A stretch of 64,000 nt of DNA from positions 648,244 through 712,243 of the forward strand of contig CAJZIA020000003.1 in NCBI GenBank assembly GCA_916048095.2, given 5' to 3'. Source of the DNA: Sacculina carcini (lineage: Eukaryota; Arthropoda; Thecostraca; Sacculinidae). Made by a program: the position numbers and the translations under genes. Below the pieces are notes generated by a model. It saw only the letters and a program-made list of their open reading frames with translations. It was not told where the DNA came from and did no database searches. Positions 19,191-33,208 of this stretch are shown in pieces; position 1 is the first letter of the stretch; each line of letters begins with the position of its first letter.

Positions 19191-20805
19191 TATAGATGAC
19201 GTCAGCAGTGCTGACTCAGCACTGCATTCAAGGTCACCTTGGCTGATGCAATGCACACACCATGATACCGCGCTGACGTCTGCGCATGCGCAGTACATCA
19301 AACACATTCCCCGCCAGTCTGGCGCCATCTCAAGGTAACCTTGGATGGTGCACAATCACGCACCGCGTACGTGATACCGCGCTGACGTCTGCGCATGCGC
19401 AGTTTGAACAAATCATTGTTATAGACATCTTCTACCATCCACCGTCTATTCACCCGTTTAAACACACTTGATAAATATTTTTCAAATTAATTTCATTATA
19501 TTTTTAAATCAACTTGTTTTAACACAACTAATTATCATAACACTAATATAACAAACATTAATATACGAAATACGTGCGCCACAATTATATCATGTGCGCC
19601 ACAAGTGTATCACAATTCTATGAATTAATTTAATTCTCAAACTAATTTAAAAAACATTAATATACCTAATACGCGCGCCACAATTGTATCATGTGCGTCA
19701 CAAATGTTTCACAATTCTCTAAATTTATTTAATTAGCATAACATAATATAATAAACATTAATATACCAAATACGCGCGCCACAATTGTATCATGTGCATT
19801 TGTCTCACAACTCTAAATTAATTTAGTTAGCAAAACCAAATATAATAAACATTAATATATCTAATACGTGCGCCACAATTGTATCATGTGCGCCACAAGT
19901 ATCTCACAATTCTATATATTAATTGTACACTCGTGCTTGCGCACTATATATACCACATATAAACCATCTCTCTTGAACATCTACAATGGCCGAACCGCGT
20001 AAGACTCTGCTCGAACCCCGAGGACCTCGGTTCGAATCCCAGCCAGGTAATAACTTTCTTCACTCAACACTAAACTCTACACACAAATAATCGAAATAAA
20101 TTGGATGAAATAAATAAAATAAATAAAATAAATAAAATAAATAAAATAAATAAAATAAATAAAATAAATAAAATAAATAAAATAAATAAAATAAATAAAA
20201 TAAAGAAAATAAAGAAAATAAAGAAAATAAAGAAAATAAAGAAAATAAAGAAAATAAAGAAAATAAAGAAAATGAAGAAAATGAAGAAAATGAATAAAAT
20301 AAAGAAAATAAAGAAAATAAAGAAAATAAAGAAAATAAAGAAAATAAAGAAAATAAAGAAAATAAAGAAAATAAAGAAAATAAAGAAAATAAAGAAAATA
20401 AAGAAAATAAAGAAAATAAAGAAAATAAAGAAAATAAAGAAAATAAAGAAAATAAAGAAAATAAAGAAAATAAAGAAAATAAAGAAAATAAAGAAAATAA
20501 AGAAAATAAAGAAAATAAAGAAAGTAAAGAAAATAAAGAAAATAAAGAAAATAAAGAAAATAAAGAAAATAAAGAAAATAAAGAAAATAAAGAAAATAAA
20601 GAAAATAAAGAAAATAAAGAAAATAAAGAAAATAAAGAAAATAAAGAAAATAAAGAAAATAAAGAAAATAAAGAAAATAAAGAAAATAAAGAAAATAAAG
20701 AAAATAAAGAAAATAAAGAAAATAAAGAAAATAAAGAAAATAAAGAAAATAAAGAAAATAAAGAAAATAAAGAAAATAAAGAAAATAAGGAAAATAAAGA
20801 AAATA
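19191..20805 (+). repeat. Left unit 9 (full)
   Basis: The head is at 19987-20047 and the tail at 20103-20805. It is the only left unit reading GGATGGTGCAC in the module; that variant is the rule in the right array. The tail has the TGAAG/TGAAT cluster, one AAAGTAAAG near 20522 and a terminal AAGGAAAAT. Confidence 0.9.
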
Positions 20806-22001
20806 ACTTAATATACCTAATACGCGCGCCACAATTGTATCATGTGCGTCACAAGTGTTTCACAATTCTCTAAATTTATTTAATTAGCATAACATAATAT
20901 AATAAACATTAATATACCAAATACGCGCGCCACAATTGTATCATGTGCATTTGTCTCACAACTCTAAATTAATTTAGTTAGCATAACCAAATATAATAAA
21001 CATTAATATATCTAATACGTGCGCCACAATTGTATCATGTGCGCCACAAGTATCTCACAATTCTATATATTAATTGTACAATAGTGCTTGCGCACTATAT
21101 ATACCACATATAAACCATCTCTCTTGAACATCTACAATGGCCGAACCGCGTAAGACTCTGCTCGAACCCCGAGGACCTCGGTTCGAATCCCAGCCAGGTA
21201 ATAACTTTCTTCACTCAACACTAAACTCTACACACAAATAATCGAAATAAATTGGATGAAATAAATAAAATAAATAAAATAAATAAAATAAATAAAATAA
21301 ATAAAATAAATAAAATAAATAAAATAAAGAAAATAAAGAAAATAAAGAAAATAAAGAAAATAAAGAAAATAAAGAAAATAAAGAAAATAAAGAAAATAAA
21401 GAAAATGAAGAAAATGAAGAAAATGAATAAAATAAAGAAAATAAAGAAAATAAAGAAAATAAAGAAAATAAAGAAAATAAAGAAAATAAAGAAAATAAAG
21501 AAAATAAAGAAAATAAAGAAAATAAAGAAAATAAAGAAAATAAAGAAAATAAAGAAAATAAAGAAAATAAAGAAAATAAAGAAAATAAAGAAAATAAAGA
21601 AAATAAAGAAAATAAAGAAAATAAAGAAAATAAAGAAAATAAAGAAAATAAAGAAAATAAAGAAAATAAAGAAAATAAAGAAAATAAAGAAAATAAAGAA
21701 AATAAAGAAAATAAAGAAAATAAAGAAAATAAAGAAAATAAAGAAAATAAAGAAAATAAAGAAAATAAAGAAAATAAAGAAAATAAAGAAAATAAAGAAA
21801 AAAAAGAAAATAAAGAAAATAAAGAAAATAAAGAAAATAAAGAAAATAAAGAAAGTAAAGAAAATAAAGAAAATAAAGAAAATAAAGAAAATAAAGAAAA
21901 TAAAGAAAATAAAGAAAATAAAGAAAATAAAGAAAATAAAGAAAATAAAGAAAATAAAGAAAATAAAGAAAATAAAGAAAATAAGGAAAATAAAGAAAAT
22001 A
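20806..22001 (+). repeat. Left unit 10 (no regulatory module)
   Basis: The head is at 21138-21198 and the tail at 21254-22001, with the TGAAG/TGAAT cluster near 21404, one AAAAAAAAG near 21799 and one AAAGTAAAG near 21853. Confidence 0.9.
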
Positions 22002-22783
22002 ACTTAATATACCTAATACGCGCGCCACAATTGTATCATGTGCGTCACAAGTGTTTCACAATTCTCTAAATTTATTTAATTAGCATAACATAATATAATA
22101 AACATTAATATACCAAATACGCGCGCCACAATTGTATCATGTGCATTTGTCTCACAACTCTAAATTAATTTAGTTAGCATAACCAAATATAATAAACATT
22201 AATATATCTAATACGTGCGCCACAATTGTATCATGTGCGCCACAAGTATCTCACAATTCTATATATTAATTGTACAATAGTGCTTGCGCACTATATATAC
22301 CACATATAAACCATCTCTCTTGAACATCTACAATGGCCGAACCGCGTAAGACTCTGCTCGAACCCCGAGGACCTCGGTTCGAATCCCAGCCAGGTAATAA
22401 CTTTCTTCACTCAACACTAAACTCTACACACAAATAATCGAAATAAATTGGATGAAATAAATAAAATAAATAAAATAAATAAAATAAATAAAATAAATAA
22501 AATAAATAAAATAAAGAAAATAAAGAAAATAAAGAAAATAAAGAAAATAAAGAAAATAAAGAAAATAAAGAAAATAAAGAAAATGAAGAAAATGAAGAAA
22601 ATGAATAAAATAAAGAAAATAAAAAAAATAAAGAAAATAAAGAAAATAAAGAAAATAAAGAAAATAAAGAAAATAAAGAAAATAAAGAAAATAAAGAAAA
22701 TAAAGAAAATAAAGAAAATAAAGAAAATAAAGAAAATAAAGAAAATAAAGAAAATAAAGAAAATAAGGAAAATAAAGAAAATA
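22002..22783 (+). repeat. Left unit 11 (no regulatory module)
   Basis: The head is at 22334-22394. The tail (22450-22783) is only ~330 bp but keeps both the TGAAG/TGAAT cluster and the terminal AAGGAAAAT, so contraction was internal. Confidence 0.9.
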
Positions 22784-23501
22784 ACTTAATATACCTAATA
22801 CGCGCGCCACAATTGTATCATGTGCGTCACAAGTGTTTCACAATTCTCTAAATTTATTTAATTAGCATAACATAATATAATAAACATTAATATACCAAAT
22901 ACGCGCGCCACAATTGTATCATGTGCATTTGTCTCACAACTCTAAATTAATTTAGTTAGCATAACCAAATATAATAAACATTAATATATCTAATACGTGC
23001 GCCACAATTGTATCATGTGCGCCACAAGTATCTCACAATTCTATATATTAATTGTACAATAGTGCTTGCGCACTATATATACCACATATAAACCATCTCT
23101 CTTGAACATCTACAATGGCCGAACCGCGTAAGACTCTGCTCGAACCCCGAGGACCTCGGTTCGAATCCCAGCCAGGTAATAACTTTCTTCACTCAACACT
23201 AAACTCTACACACAAATAATCGAAATAAATTGGATGAAATAAATAAAATAAATAAAATAAATAAAATAAATAAAATAAATAAAATAAATAAAATAAATAA
23301 AATAAAGAAAATAAAGAAAATAAAGAAAATAAAGAAAATAAAGAAAATAAAGAAAATAAAGAAAATAAAGAAAATAAAGAAAATAAAGAAAATGAAGAGA
23401 ATGAAGAAAATGAATAAAATAAAGAAAATAAAGAAAATAAAGAAAATAAAGAAAATAAAGAAAATAAAGAAAATAAAGAAAATAAAGAAAATAAAGAAAA
23501 T
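22784..23501 (+). repeat. Left unit 12 (no regulatory module)
   Basis: The head is at 23116-23176. The tail (23232-23501) is the shortest in the window and contains a TGAAGAGAATGAAG variant near 23392. The distal end joins a full module. Confidence 0.9.
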
Positions 23502-24763
23502 ATAGATGACGTCAGCAGTGCTGACTCAGCACTGCATTCAAGGTCACCTTGGCTGATGCAATGCACACACCATGATACCGCGCTGACGTCTGCGCATGCG
23601 CAGTACATCAAACACATTCCCCGCCAGTCTGGCGCCATCTCAAGGTAACCTTGGATGGCGCACAATCACGCACCGCGTACGTGATACCGCGCTGACGTCT
23701 GCGCATGCGCAGTTTGAACAAATCATTGTTATAGACATCTTCTACCATCCACCGTCTATTCACCCGTTTAAACACACTTGATAAATATTTTTCAAATTAA
23801 TTTCATTATATTTTTAAATCAACTTGTTTTAACACAACTAATTATCATAACCTAATATAATAAACATTAATATACGAAATACGTGCGCCACAATTATATC
23901 ATGTGCGCCACAAGTGTCTCACAATTCTATGAATTAATTTAATTCTCAAACTAATTTAAAAAACATTAACATACCTAATACGCGCGCCACAATTGTATCA
24001 TGTGCGTCACAAGTGTTTCACAATTCTCTAAATTTATTTAATTAGCATAACATAATATAATAAACATTAATATACCAAATACGCGCGCCACAATTGTATC
24101 ATGTGCATTTGTCTCACAACTCTAAATTAATTTAGTTAGCAAAACCAAATATAATAAACATTAATATATCTAATACGTGCGCCACAATTGTATCATGTGC
24201 GCCACAAGTATCTCACAATTCTATATATTAATTGTACACTCGTGCTTGCGCACTATATATACCACATATAAACCATCTCTCTTGAACATCTACAATGGCC
24301 GAACCGCGTAAGACTCTGCTCGAACCCCGAGGACCTCGGTTCGAATCCCAGCCAGGTAATAACTTTCTTCACTCAACACTAAACTCTACACACAAATAAT
24401 CGAAATAAATTGGATGAATTAAATAAAATAAATAAAATAAATAAAATAAATAAAATAAATAAAATAAATAAAATAAAGAAAATAAAGAAAATAAAGAAAA
24501 TAAAGAAAATAAAGAAAATAAAGAAAATAAAGAAAATAAAGAAAATAAAGAAAATGAAGAAAATGAAGAAAATGAATAAAATAAAGAAAATAAAGAAAAT
24601 AAAGAAAATAAAGAAAATAAAGAAAATAAAGAAAATAAAGAAAATAAAGAAAATAAAGAAAATAAAGAAAATAAAGAAAATAAAGAAAATAAAGAAAATA
24701 AAGAAAATAAAGAAAATAAAGAAAATAAAGAAAATAAAGAAAATAAGGAAAATAAAGAAAATA
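23502..24763 (+). repeat. Left unit 13 (full)
   Basis: The head is at 24296-24356 and the tail at 24412-24763. The 90-bp block has the unit 3/4 variants. This is the last unit with a regulatory module before the centre. Confidence 0.9.
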
Positions 24764-27317
24764 ACTTAATATACCTAATACGCGCGCCACAATTGTATCA
24801 TGTGCGTCACAAGTGTTTCACAATTCTCTAAATTTATTTAATTAGCATAACATAATATAATAAACATTAATATACCAAATACGCGCGCCACAATTGTATC
24901 ATGTGCATTTGTCTCACAACTCTAAATTAATTTAGTTAGCATAACCAAATATAATAAACATTAATATATCTAATACGTGCGCCACAATTGTATCATGTGC
25001 GCCACAAGTATCTCACAATTCTATATATTAATTGTACAATAGTGCTTGCGCACTATATATACCACATATAAACCATCTCTCTTGAACATCTACAATGGCC
25101 GAACCGCGTAAGACTCTGCTCGAACCCCGAGGACCTCGGTTCGAATCCCAGCCAGGTAATAACTTTCTTCACTCAACACTAAACTCTACACACAAATAAT
25201 CGAAATAAATTGGATGAAATAAATAAAATAAATAAAATAAATAAAATAAATAAAATAAATAAAATAAATAAAATAAATAAAATAAATAAAATAAATAAAA
25301 TAAAGAAAATAAAGAAAATAAAGAAAATAAAGAAAATAAAGAAAATAAAGAAAATAAAGAAAATAAAGAAAATAAAGAAAATGAAGAGAATGAAGAGAAT
25401 GAAGAAAATGAATAAAATAAAGAAAATAAAGAAAATAAAGAAAATAAAGAAAATAAAGAAAATAAAGAAAATAAAGAAAATAAAGAAAATAAAGAAAATA
25501 AAGAAAATAAAGAAAATAAAGAAAATAAAGAAAATAAAGAAAATAAAGAAAATAAAGAAAATAAAGAAAATAAAGAAAATAAAGAAAATGAAGAAAATGA
25601 AGAAAATGAATAAAATAAAGAAAATAAAGAAAATAAAGAAAATAAAGAAAATAAAGAAAATAAAGAAAATAAAGAAAATAAAGAAAATAAAGAAAATAAA
25701 GAAAATAAAGAAAATAAAGAAAATAAAGAAAATAAAGAAAATAAAGAAAATAAAGAAAATTAAGAAAATAAAGAAAATAAAGAAAATAAAGAAAATAAAG
25801 AAAATAAAGAAAATAAAGAAAATAAAGAAAGTAAAGAAAATAAAGAAAGTAAAGAAAATAAAGAAAATAAAGAAAATAAAGAAAATAAAGAAAATAAAGA
25901 AAATAAAGAAAATAAAGAAAATAAAGAAAATAAAGAAAATAAAGAAAATAAAGAAAATAAAGAAAATAAAGAAAATAAAGAAAATAAAGAAAATAAAGAA
26001 AATAAAGAAAATAAAGAAAATAAAGAAAATAAAGAAAATAAAGAAAATAAAGAAAATAAAGAAAATAAAGAAAATAAAGAAAATAAAGAAAATAAAGAAA
26101 ATAAAGAAAATAAAGAAAATAAAGAAAATAAAGAAAATAAAGAAAATAAAGAAAATACAGAAAATAAAGAAAATAAAGAAAATAAAGAAAATAAAGAAAA
26201 TAAAGAAAATAAAGAAAATAAAGAAAATAAAGAAAATAAAGAAAATAAAGAAAATAAAGAAAATAAAGAAAATAAAGAAAATAAAGAAAATAAAGAAAAT
26301 AAAGAAAATAAAGAAAATAAAGAAAATAAAGAAAATAAAGAAAATAAAGAAAATAAAGAAAATAAAGAAAATAAAGAAAATAAAGAAAATAAAGAAAATA
26401 AAGAAAATAAAGAAAATATGAAAATAAAGAAAATAAAGAAAATAAAGAAAATAAAGAAAATAAAGAAAATAAAGAAAATAAAGAAAATAAAGAAAATAAA
26501 GAAAATAAAGAAAATAAAGAAAATAAAGAAAATACAGAAAATAAAGAAAATAAAGAAAATAAAGAAAATAAAGAAAATAAAGAAAATAAAGAAAATAAAG
26601 AAAATAAAGAAAATAAAGAAAATAAAGAAAATAAAGAAAATAAAGAAAATAAAGAAAATAAAGAAAATAAAGAAAATAAAGAAAATAAAGAAAATAAAGA
26701 AAATAAAGAAAATAAAGAAAATAAAGAAAATAAAGAAAATAAAGAAAATAAAGAAAATAAAGAAAATAAAGAAAATAAAGAAAATAAAGAAAATAAAGAA
26801 AATAAAGAAAATAAAGAAAATAAAGAAAATAAAGAAAATAAAGAAAATAAAGAAAATAAAGAAAATAAAGAAAATAAAGAAAATAAAGAAAATAAAGAAA
26901 ATAAAGAAAATAAAGAAAATAAAGAAAATAAAGAAAATAAAGAAAATAAAGAAAATAAAGAAAATAAAGAAAATAAAGAAAATAAAGAAAATAAAGAAAA
27001 TAAAGAAAGTAAAGAAAATAAAGAAAGTAAAGAAAATAAAGAAAATAAAGAAAATAAAGAAAATAAAGAAAATAAAGAAAATAAAGAAAATAAAGAAAAT
27101 AAAGAAAATAAAGAAAATAAAGAAAATAAAGAAAATAAAGAAAGTAAAGAAAATAAAGAAAATAAAGAAAATAAAGAAAATAAAGAAAATAAAGAAAATA
27201 AAGAAAATAAAGAAAATAAAGAAAATAAAGAAAATAAAGAAAATAAAGAAAATAAAGAAAATAAAGAAAATAAAGAAAATAAAGAAAATAAAGAAAATAA
27301 GGAAAATAAAGAAAATA
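24764..27317 (+). repeat. Left unit 14 (no regulatory module, 2.1-kb tail)
   Basis: The head is at 25096-25156. The tail (25212-27317) is the longest in the left array. It contains two TGAAG/TGAAT clusters (near 25380 and 25588), paired AAAGTAAAG marks near 25830-25850 and again near 27008-27030, and single TACAG near 26155 and 26533, as if an internal ~1.2-kb segment had been duplicated. Confidence 0.9.
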
Positions 27318-28621
27318 ACTTAATATACCTAATACGCGCGCCACAATTGTATCATGTGCGTCACAAGTGTTTCACAATTCTCTAAATTTATTTAATTAGC
27401 ATAACATAATATAATAAACATTAATATACCAAATACGCGCGCCACAATTGTATCATGTGCATTTGTCTCACAACTCTAAATTAATTTAGTTAGCATAACC
27501 AAATATAATAAACATTAATATATCTAATACGTGCGCCACAATTGTATCATGTGCGCCACAAGTATCTCACAATTCTATATATTAATTGTACAATAGTGCT
27601 TGCGCACTATATATACCACATATAAACCATCTCTCTTGAACATCTACAATGGCCGAACCGCGTAAGACTCTGCTCGAACCCCGAGGACCTCGGTTCGAAT
27701 CCCAGCCAGGTAATAACTTTCTTCACTCAACACTAAACTCTACACACAAATAATCGAAATAAATTGGATGAAATAAATAAAATAAATAAAATAAATAAAA
27801 TAAATAAAATAAATAAAATAAATAAAATAAATAAAATAAATAAAATAAAGAAAATAAAGAAAATAAAGAAAATAAAGAAAATAAAGAAAATAAAGAAAAT
27901 AAAGAAAATAAAGAAAATAAAGAAAATGAAGAAAATGAAGAAAATGAATAAAATGAATAAAATAAAGAAAATAAAGAAAATAAAGAAAATAAAGAAAATA
28001 AAGAAAATAAAGAAAATAAAGAAAATAAAGAAAATAAAGAAAATAAAGAAAATAAAGAAAATAAAGAAAATAAAGAAAATAAAGAAAATAAAGAAAATAA
28101 AGAAAATTAAGAAAATTAAGAAAATTAAGAAAATTAAGAAAATAAAGAAAATAAAGAAAATAAAGAAAATAAAGAAAATAAAGAAAATAAAGAAAATAAA
28201 GAAAATAAAGAAAATAAAGAAAATAAAGAAAATAAAGAAAATAAAGAAAATAAAGAAAATAAAGAAAATAAAGAAAATAAAGAAAATAAAGAAAATAAAG
28301 AAAATAAAGAAAATAAAGAAAATAAAGAAAATAAAGAAAATAAAGAAAATAAAGAAAATAAAGAAAATAAAGAAAATAAAGAAAATAAAGAAAATAAAGA
28401 AAATAAAGAAAATAAAGAAAATAAAGAAAATAAAGAAAATAAAGAAAATGAAGAAAATAAAGAAAATAAAGAAAATAAAGAAAATAAAGAAAATAAAGAA
28501 AATAAAGAAAATAAAGAAAATAAAGAAAATAAAGAAAATAAAGAAAATAAAGAAAATAAAGAAAATAAAGAAAATAAAGAAAATAAAGAAAATAAAGAAA
28601 ATAAGGAAAATAAAGAAAATA
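27318..28621 (+). repeat. Left unit 15 (no regulatory module)
   Basis: The head is at 27650-27710 and the tail at 27766-28621, with four consecutive AATTAAG near 28105-28140 and a single TGAAG near 28448. Confidence 0.9.
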
Positions 28622-30466
28622 ACTTAATATACCTAATACGCGCGCCACAATTGTATCATGTGCGTCACAAGTGTTTCACAATTCTCTAAATTTATTTAAT
28701 TAGCATAACATAATATAATAAACATTAATATACCAAATACGCGCGCCACAATTGTATCATGTGCATTTGTCTCACAACTCTAAATTAATTTAGTTAGCAT
28801 AACCAAATATAATAAACATTAATATATCTAATACGTGCGCCACAATTGTATCATGTGCGCCACAAGTATCTCACAATTCTATATATTAATTGTACAATAG
28901 TGCTTGCGCACTATATATACCACATATAAACCATCTCTCTTGAACATCTACAATGGCCGAACCGCGTAAGACTCTGCTCGAACCCCGAGGACCTCGGTTC
29001 GAATCCCAGCCAGGTAATAACTTTCTTCACTCAACACTAAACTCTACACACAAATAATCGAAATAAATTGGATGAAATAAATAAAATAAATAAAATAAAT
29101 AAAATAAATAAAATAAATAAAATAAATAAAATAAATAAAATAAATAAAATAAATAAAATAAATAAAATAAAGAAAATAAAGAAAATAAAGAAAATAAAGA
29201 AAATAAAGAAAATAAAGAAAATAAAGAAAATAAAGAAAATAAAGAAAATGAAGAAAATGAAGAAAATGAAGAAAATGAATAAAATAAAGAAAATAAAGAA
29301 AATAAAGAAAATAAAGAAAATAAAGAAAATAAAGAAAATAAAGAAAATAAAGAAAATAAAGAAAATAAAGAAAATAAAGAAAATAAAGAAAATAAAGAAA
29401 ATAAAGAAAATAAAGAAAATAAAGAAAATAAAGAAAATAAAGAAAATAAAGAAAATAAAGAAAATAAAGAAAATAAAGAAAATAAAGAAAATAAAGAAAA
29501 TAAAGAAAATAAAGAAAGTAAAGAAAATAAAGAAAATAAAGAAAATAAAGAAAATAAAGAAAATAAAGAAAATAAAGAAAATAAAGAAAATAAAGAAAAT
29601 AAAGAAAATAAAGAAAATAAAGAAAATAAAGAAAATAAAGAAAATAAAGAAAATAAAGAAAATAAAGAAAATAAAGAAAATAAAGAAAATAAAGAAAATA
29701 AAGAAAATAAAGAAAATAAAGAAAATAAAGAAAATAAAGAAAATAAAGAAAATAAAGAAAATAAAGAAAATAAAGAAAATAAAGAAAATAAAGAAAATAA
29801 AGAAAATAAAGAAAATAAAGAAAATAAAGAAAATAAAGAAAATAAAGAAAATAAAGAAAATAAAGAAAATAAAGAAAATAAAGAAAATAAAGAAAATAAA
29901 GAAAATAAAGAAAATAAAGAAAATAAAGAAAATAAAGAAAATAAAGAAAATAAAGAAAATAAAGAAAATAAAGAAAATAAAGAAAATAAAGAAAATAAAG
30001 AAAATAAAGAAAATAAAGAAAATAAAGAAAATAAAGAAAATAAAGAAAATAAAGAAAATAAAGAAAATAAAGAAAATAAAGAAAATAAAGAAAGTAAAGA
30101 AAATAAAGAAAATAAAGAAAATAAAGAAAATAAAGAAAATAAAGAAAATAAAGAAAATAAAGAAAATAAAGAAAATAAAGAAAATAAAGAAAATAAAGAA
30201 AGTAAAGAAAATAAAGAAAATAAAGAAAATAAAGAAAATAAAGAAAATAAAGAAAATAAAGAAAATAAAGAAAATAAAGAAAATAAAGAAAATAAAGAAA
30301 ATAAAGAAAATAAAGAAAATAAAGAAAATAAAGAAAATAAAGAAAGTAAAGAAAATAAAGAAAATAAAGAAAATAAAGAAAATAAAGAAAATCAAGAAAA
30401 TCAAGAAAATCAAGAAAATCAAGAAAATAAACAAAATAAAGAAAATAAAGAAAATAAAGAAAATAA
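28622..30466 (+). repeat. Left unit 16 (no regulatory module)
   Basis: The head is at 28954-29014 and the tail at 29070-30466, with TGAAG x3 and TGAAT near 29249, four scattered AAAGTAAAG and AATCAAG x4 near 30390. The distal end lacks the AAGGAAAAT mark. Confidence 0.9.
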
Positions 30467-31990
30467 CTTAATATACCTAATACGCGCGCCACAATTGTAT
30501 CATGTGCGTCACAAGTGTTTCACAATTCTCTAAATTTATTTAATTAGCATAACATAATATAATAAACATTAATATACCAAATACGCGCGCCACAATTGTA
30601 TCATGTGCATTTGTCTCACAACTCTAAATTAATTTAGTTAGCATAACCAAATATAATAAACATTAATATATCTAATACGTGCGCCACAATTGTATCATGT
30701 GCGCCACAAGTATCTCACAATTCTATATATTAATTGTACAATAGTGCTTGCGCACTATATATACCACATATAAACCATCTCTCTTGAACATCTACAATGG
30801 CCGAACCGCGTAAGACTCTGCTCGAACCCCGAGGACCTCGGTTCGAATCCCAGCCAGGTAATAACTTTCTTCACTCAACACTAAACTCTACACACAAATA
30901 ATCGAAATAAATTGGATGAATAAAATAAAATAAATAAAATAAAGAAAATAAAGAAAATAAAGAAAATAAAGAAAATAAAGAAAATAAAGAAAATAAAGAA
31001 AATAAAGAAAATAAAGAAAATAAAGAAAATAAATAAAATGAAGAAAATGAATAAAATAAACAAAATAAAGAAAATAAAGAAAATAAAGAAAATAAAGAAA
31101 ATAAAGAAAATAAAGAAAATAAAGAAAATAAAGAAAATAAAGAAAATAAAGAAAATAAAGAAAATAAAGAAAATAAAGAAAATAAAGAAAATAAAGAAAA
31201 TAAAGAAAATAAAGAAAATAAAGAAAATAAAGAAAATAAATAAAATGAAGAAAATGAATAAAATAAAGAAAATAAAGAAAATAAAGAAAATAAAGAAAAT
31301 AAAGAAAATAAAGAAAATAAAGAAAATAAAGAAAATAAAGAAAATAAAGAAAATAAAGAAAATAAAGAAAATAAAGAAAATAAAGAAAATAAAGAAAATA
31401 AAGAAAATAAAGAAAATAAAGAAAATAAAGAAAATAAAGAAAATAAAGAAAATAAAGAAAATAAAGAAAATAAAGAAAATAAAGAAAATAAAGAAAATAA
31501 AGAAAATAAAGAAAATAAAGAAAATAAAGAAAATAAAGAAAATAAAGAAAATCAAGAAAATAAAGAAAATAAAGAAAATAAAGAAAATAAAGAAAATAAA
31601 GAAAATAAAGAAAATAAAGAAAATAAAGAAAATAAAGAAAATAAAGAAAATAAAGAAAATAAAGAAAATAAAGAAAATAAAGAAAATAAAGAAAATAAAG
31701 AAAATAAAGAAAATAAAGAAAATAAAGAAAATAAAGAAAATAAAGAAAATAAAGAAAATAAAGAAAATAAAGAAAATAAAGAAAATAAAGAAAATAAAGA
31801 AAATAAAGAAAATCAAGAAAATAAAGAAAATAAATAAAATGAAGAAAATGAATAAAATAAAGAAAATAAAGAAAATAAAGAAAATAAAGAAAATAAAGAA
31901 AATAAAGAAAATAAAGAAAATAAAGAAAATAAAGAAAATAAAGAAAATAAAGAAAATAAAGAAAATAAAGAAAATAAAGAAAATAAAGAA
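30467..31990 (+). repeat. Left unit 17, abutting the inversion centre
   Basis: The head is at 30798-30858 and the tail at 30916-31990. Three TAAATAAAATGAAGAAAATG marks (near 31032, 31240, 31835) are spaced about 208 and 595 bp apart. The tail runs straight into the centre of the inverted array. Confidence 0.9.
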
Positions 31991-32024
31991 GATTTTCTTT
32001 ATTTTCTTTATTTTCTTTATTTTC
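31961..32024. repeat. Centre of the giant inverted array
   Basis: Left of 31990 the + strand is (AAAATAAAG)n; right of 31995 it is its reverse complement. The spacer is GATT (31991-31994). The flanking tails are 1.07 kb on the left and 0.30 kb on the right, and each leads outward to a tRNA-like head pointing towards the centre. In single strands this would fold into a very long hairpin with a 4-nt loop. Confidence 0.93.
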
Positions 32025-33208
32025 TTTATTTTCTTTATTTTCTTTATTTTCTTTATTTTCTTTATTTTCTTTATTTTCTTTATTTTATTTATTTTCTTTA
32101 TTCTCTTTATTTTATTTATTTTATTTATTTTCTTCATTTTATTTATTTTCTTTATTTTCTTTATTTTCTTTATTTTCTTTATTTTCTTTATTTTCTTTAT
32201 TTTCTTTATTTTCTTTATTTTCTTTATTTTCTTTATTTTCTTTATTTTCTTTATTTTCTTTATTTTATTTATTTTATTTATTTTATTTTATTCATCCAAT
32301 TTATTTCGATTATTTGTGTGTAGAGTTTAGTGTTGAGTGAAGAAAGTTATTACCTGGCTGGGATTCGAACCGAGGTCCTCGGGGTTCGAGCAGAGTCTTA
32401 CGCGGTTCGGCCATTGTGGATGTTCAATTGAGATGGTTTATATGTGGTATATATAGTGCGCAAGCACGAGTGTACAATTAATATATAGAATTGTGAGATA
32501 CTTGTGGCGCACATGATACAATTGTGGCGCACGTATTAGATATATTAATGTTTATTATATTTGGTTATGCTAACTAAATTAATTTAGAGTTGTGAGACGA
32601 ATGCACATGATACAATTGTGGCGCGCGTACTTGGTATATTAATGTTTATTATATTATGTTATGCTAATTAAATAAATTTAGAGAATTGTGAAACACTTGT
32701 GACGCACATGATACAATTGTGGCGCGCGTATTAGGTATATTAATGTTTTTTAAATTAGTTTGAGAATTAAATTAATTCATAGAATTGTGAGACACTTGTG
32801 GCGCACATGATACAATTGTGGCGCACGTATTTCGTATATTAATGTTTATTATATTAGGTTATGATAATTAGTTGTGTTAAAACAAGTTGATTTAAAAATA
32901 TAATGAAATTAATTTGAAAAATATTTATCAAGTGTGTTTAAACGGGTGAATAGACGGTGGATGGTAGAAGATGTCTATAACAATGATTTGTTCAAACTGC
33001 GCATGCGCAGACGTCAGCGCGGTATCACGTACGCGGTGCGTGATTGTGCACCATCCAAGGTTACCTTGAGATGGCGCCAGACTGGCGGGGAATGTGTTTG
33101 ATGTACTGCGCATGCGCAGACGTCAGCGCGGTATCATGGTGTGTGCATTGCATCAGCCAAGGTGACCTTGAATGCAGTGCTGAGTCAGCACTGCTGACGT
33201 CATCTATA
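31995..33208 (-). repeat. Right unit 1 (full)
   Basis: The tail (31995-32290) is short. The head is at 32353-32413 and the module end at about 33206. On + the head flank reads CATTGTGGATGTTCAATTGAG, the most diverged flank of all units. Confidence 0.9.

Larger units (their letters stand above)
8081..31990 (+). repeat. Left macrosatellite array, 17 units, head-to-tail on +
   Basis: Units run left to right as [regulatory module] - [90-bp block] - [TATA + tRNA-like head] - [9-mer tail]. Six units (starting near 10135, 12133, 14143, 15546, 19191, 23502) carry the full regulatory module; ten begin directly inside the 90-bp block at the junction AATAACTTAATATACC; the first begins at the head. Length differences between units come almost entirely from the tail (0.26-2.1 kb). 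Unit flanks are nearly identical, implying recent amplification or ongoing homogenisation. No intact protein gene is visible. Confidence 0.92.

Noticed and set aside
19110-19355. Frame starting MC(T/A)IQGYLEMAPDWRG... fused to an FSL run
   Set aside because: It begins in the regulatory module and continues into the 9-mer tail; no coding signature, and copies vary with tail length.
31961-32024. Pure fold-back sequencing artefact at the inversion centre
   Set aside because: The two arms differ in unit type, flank variants and tail length, so one is not a re-read of the other. A chimeric join of two real arrays during assembly is still possible and is listed as a check.
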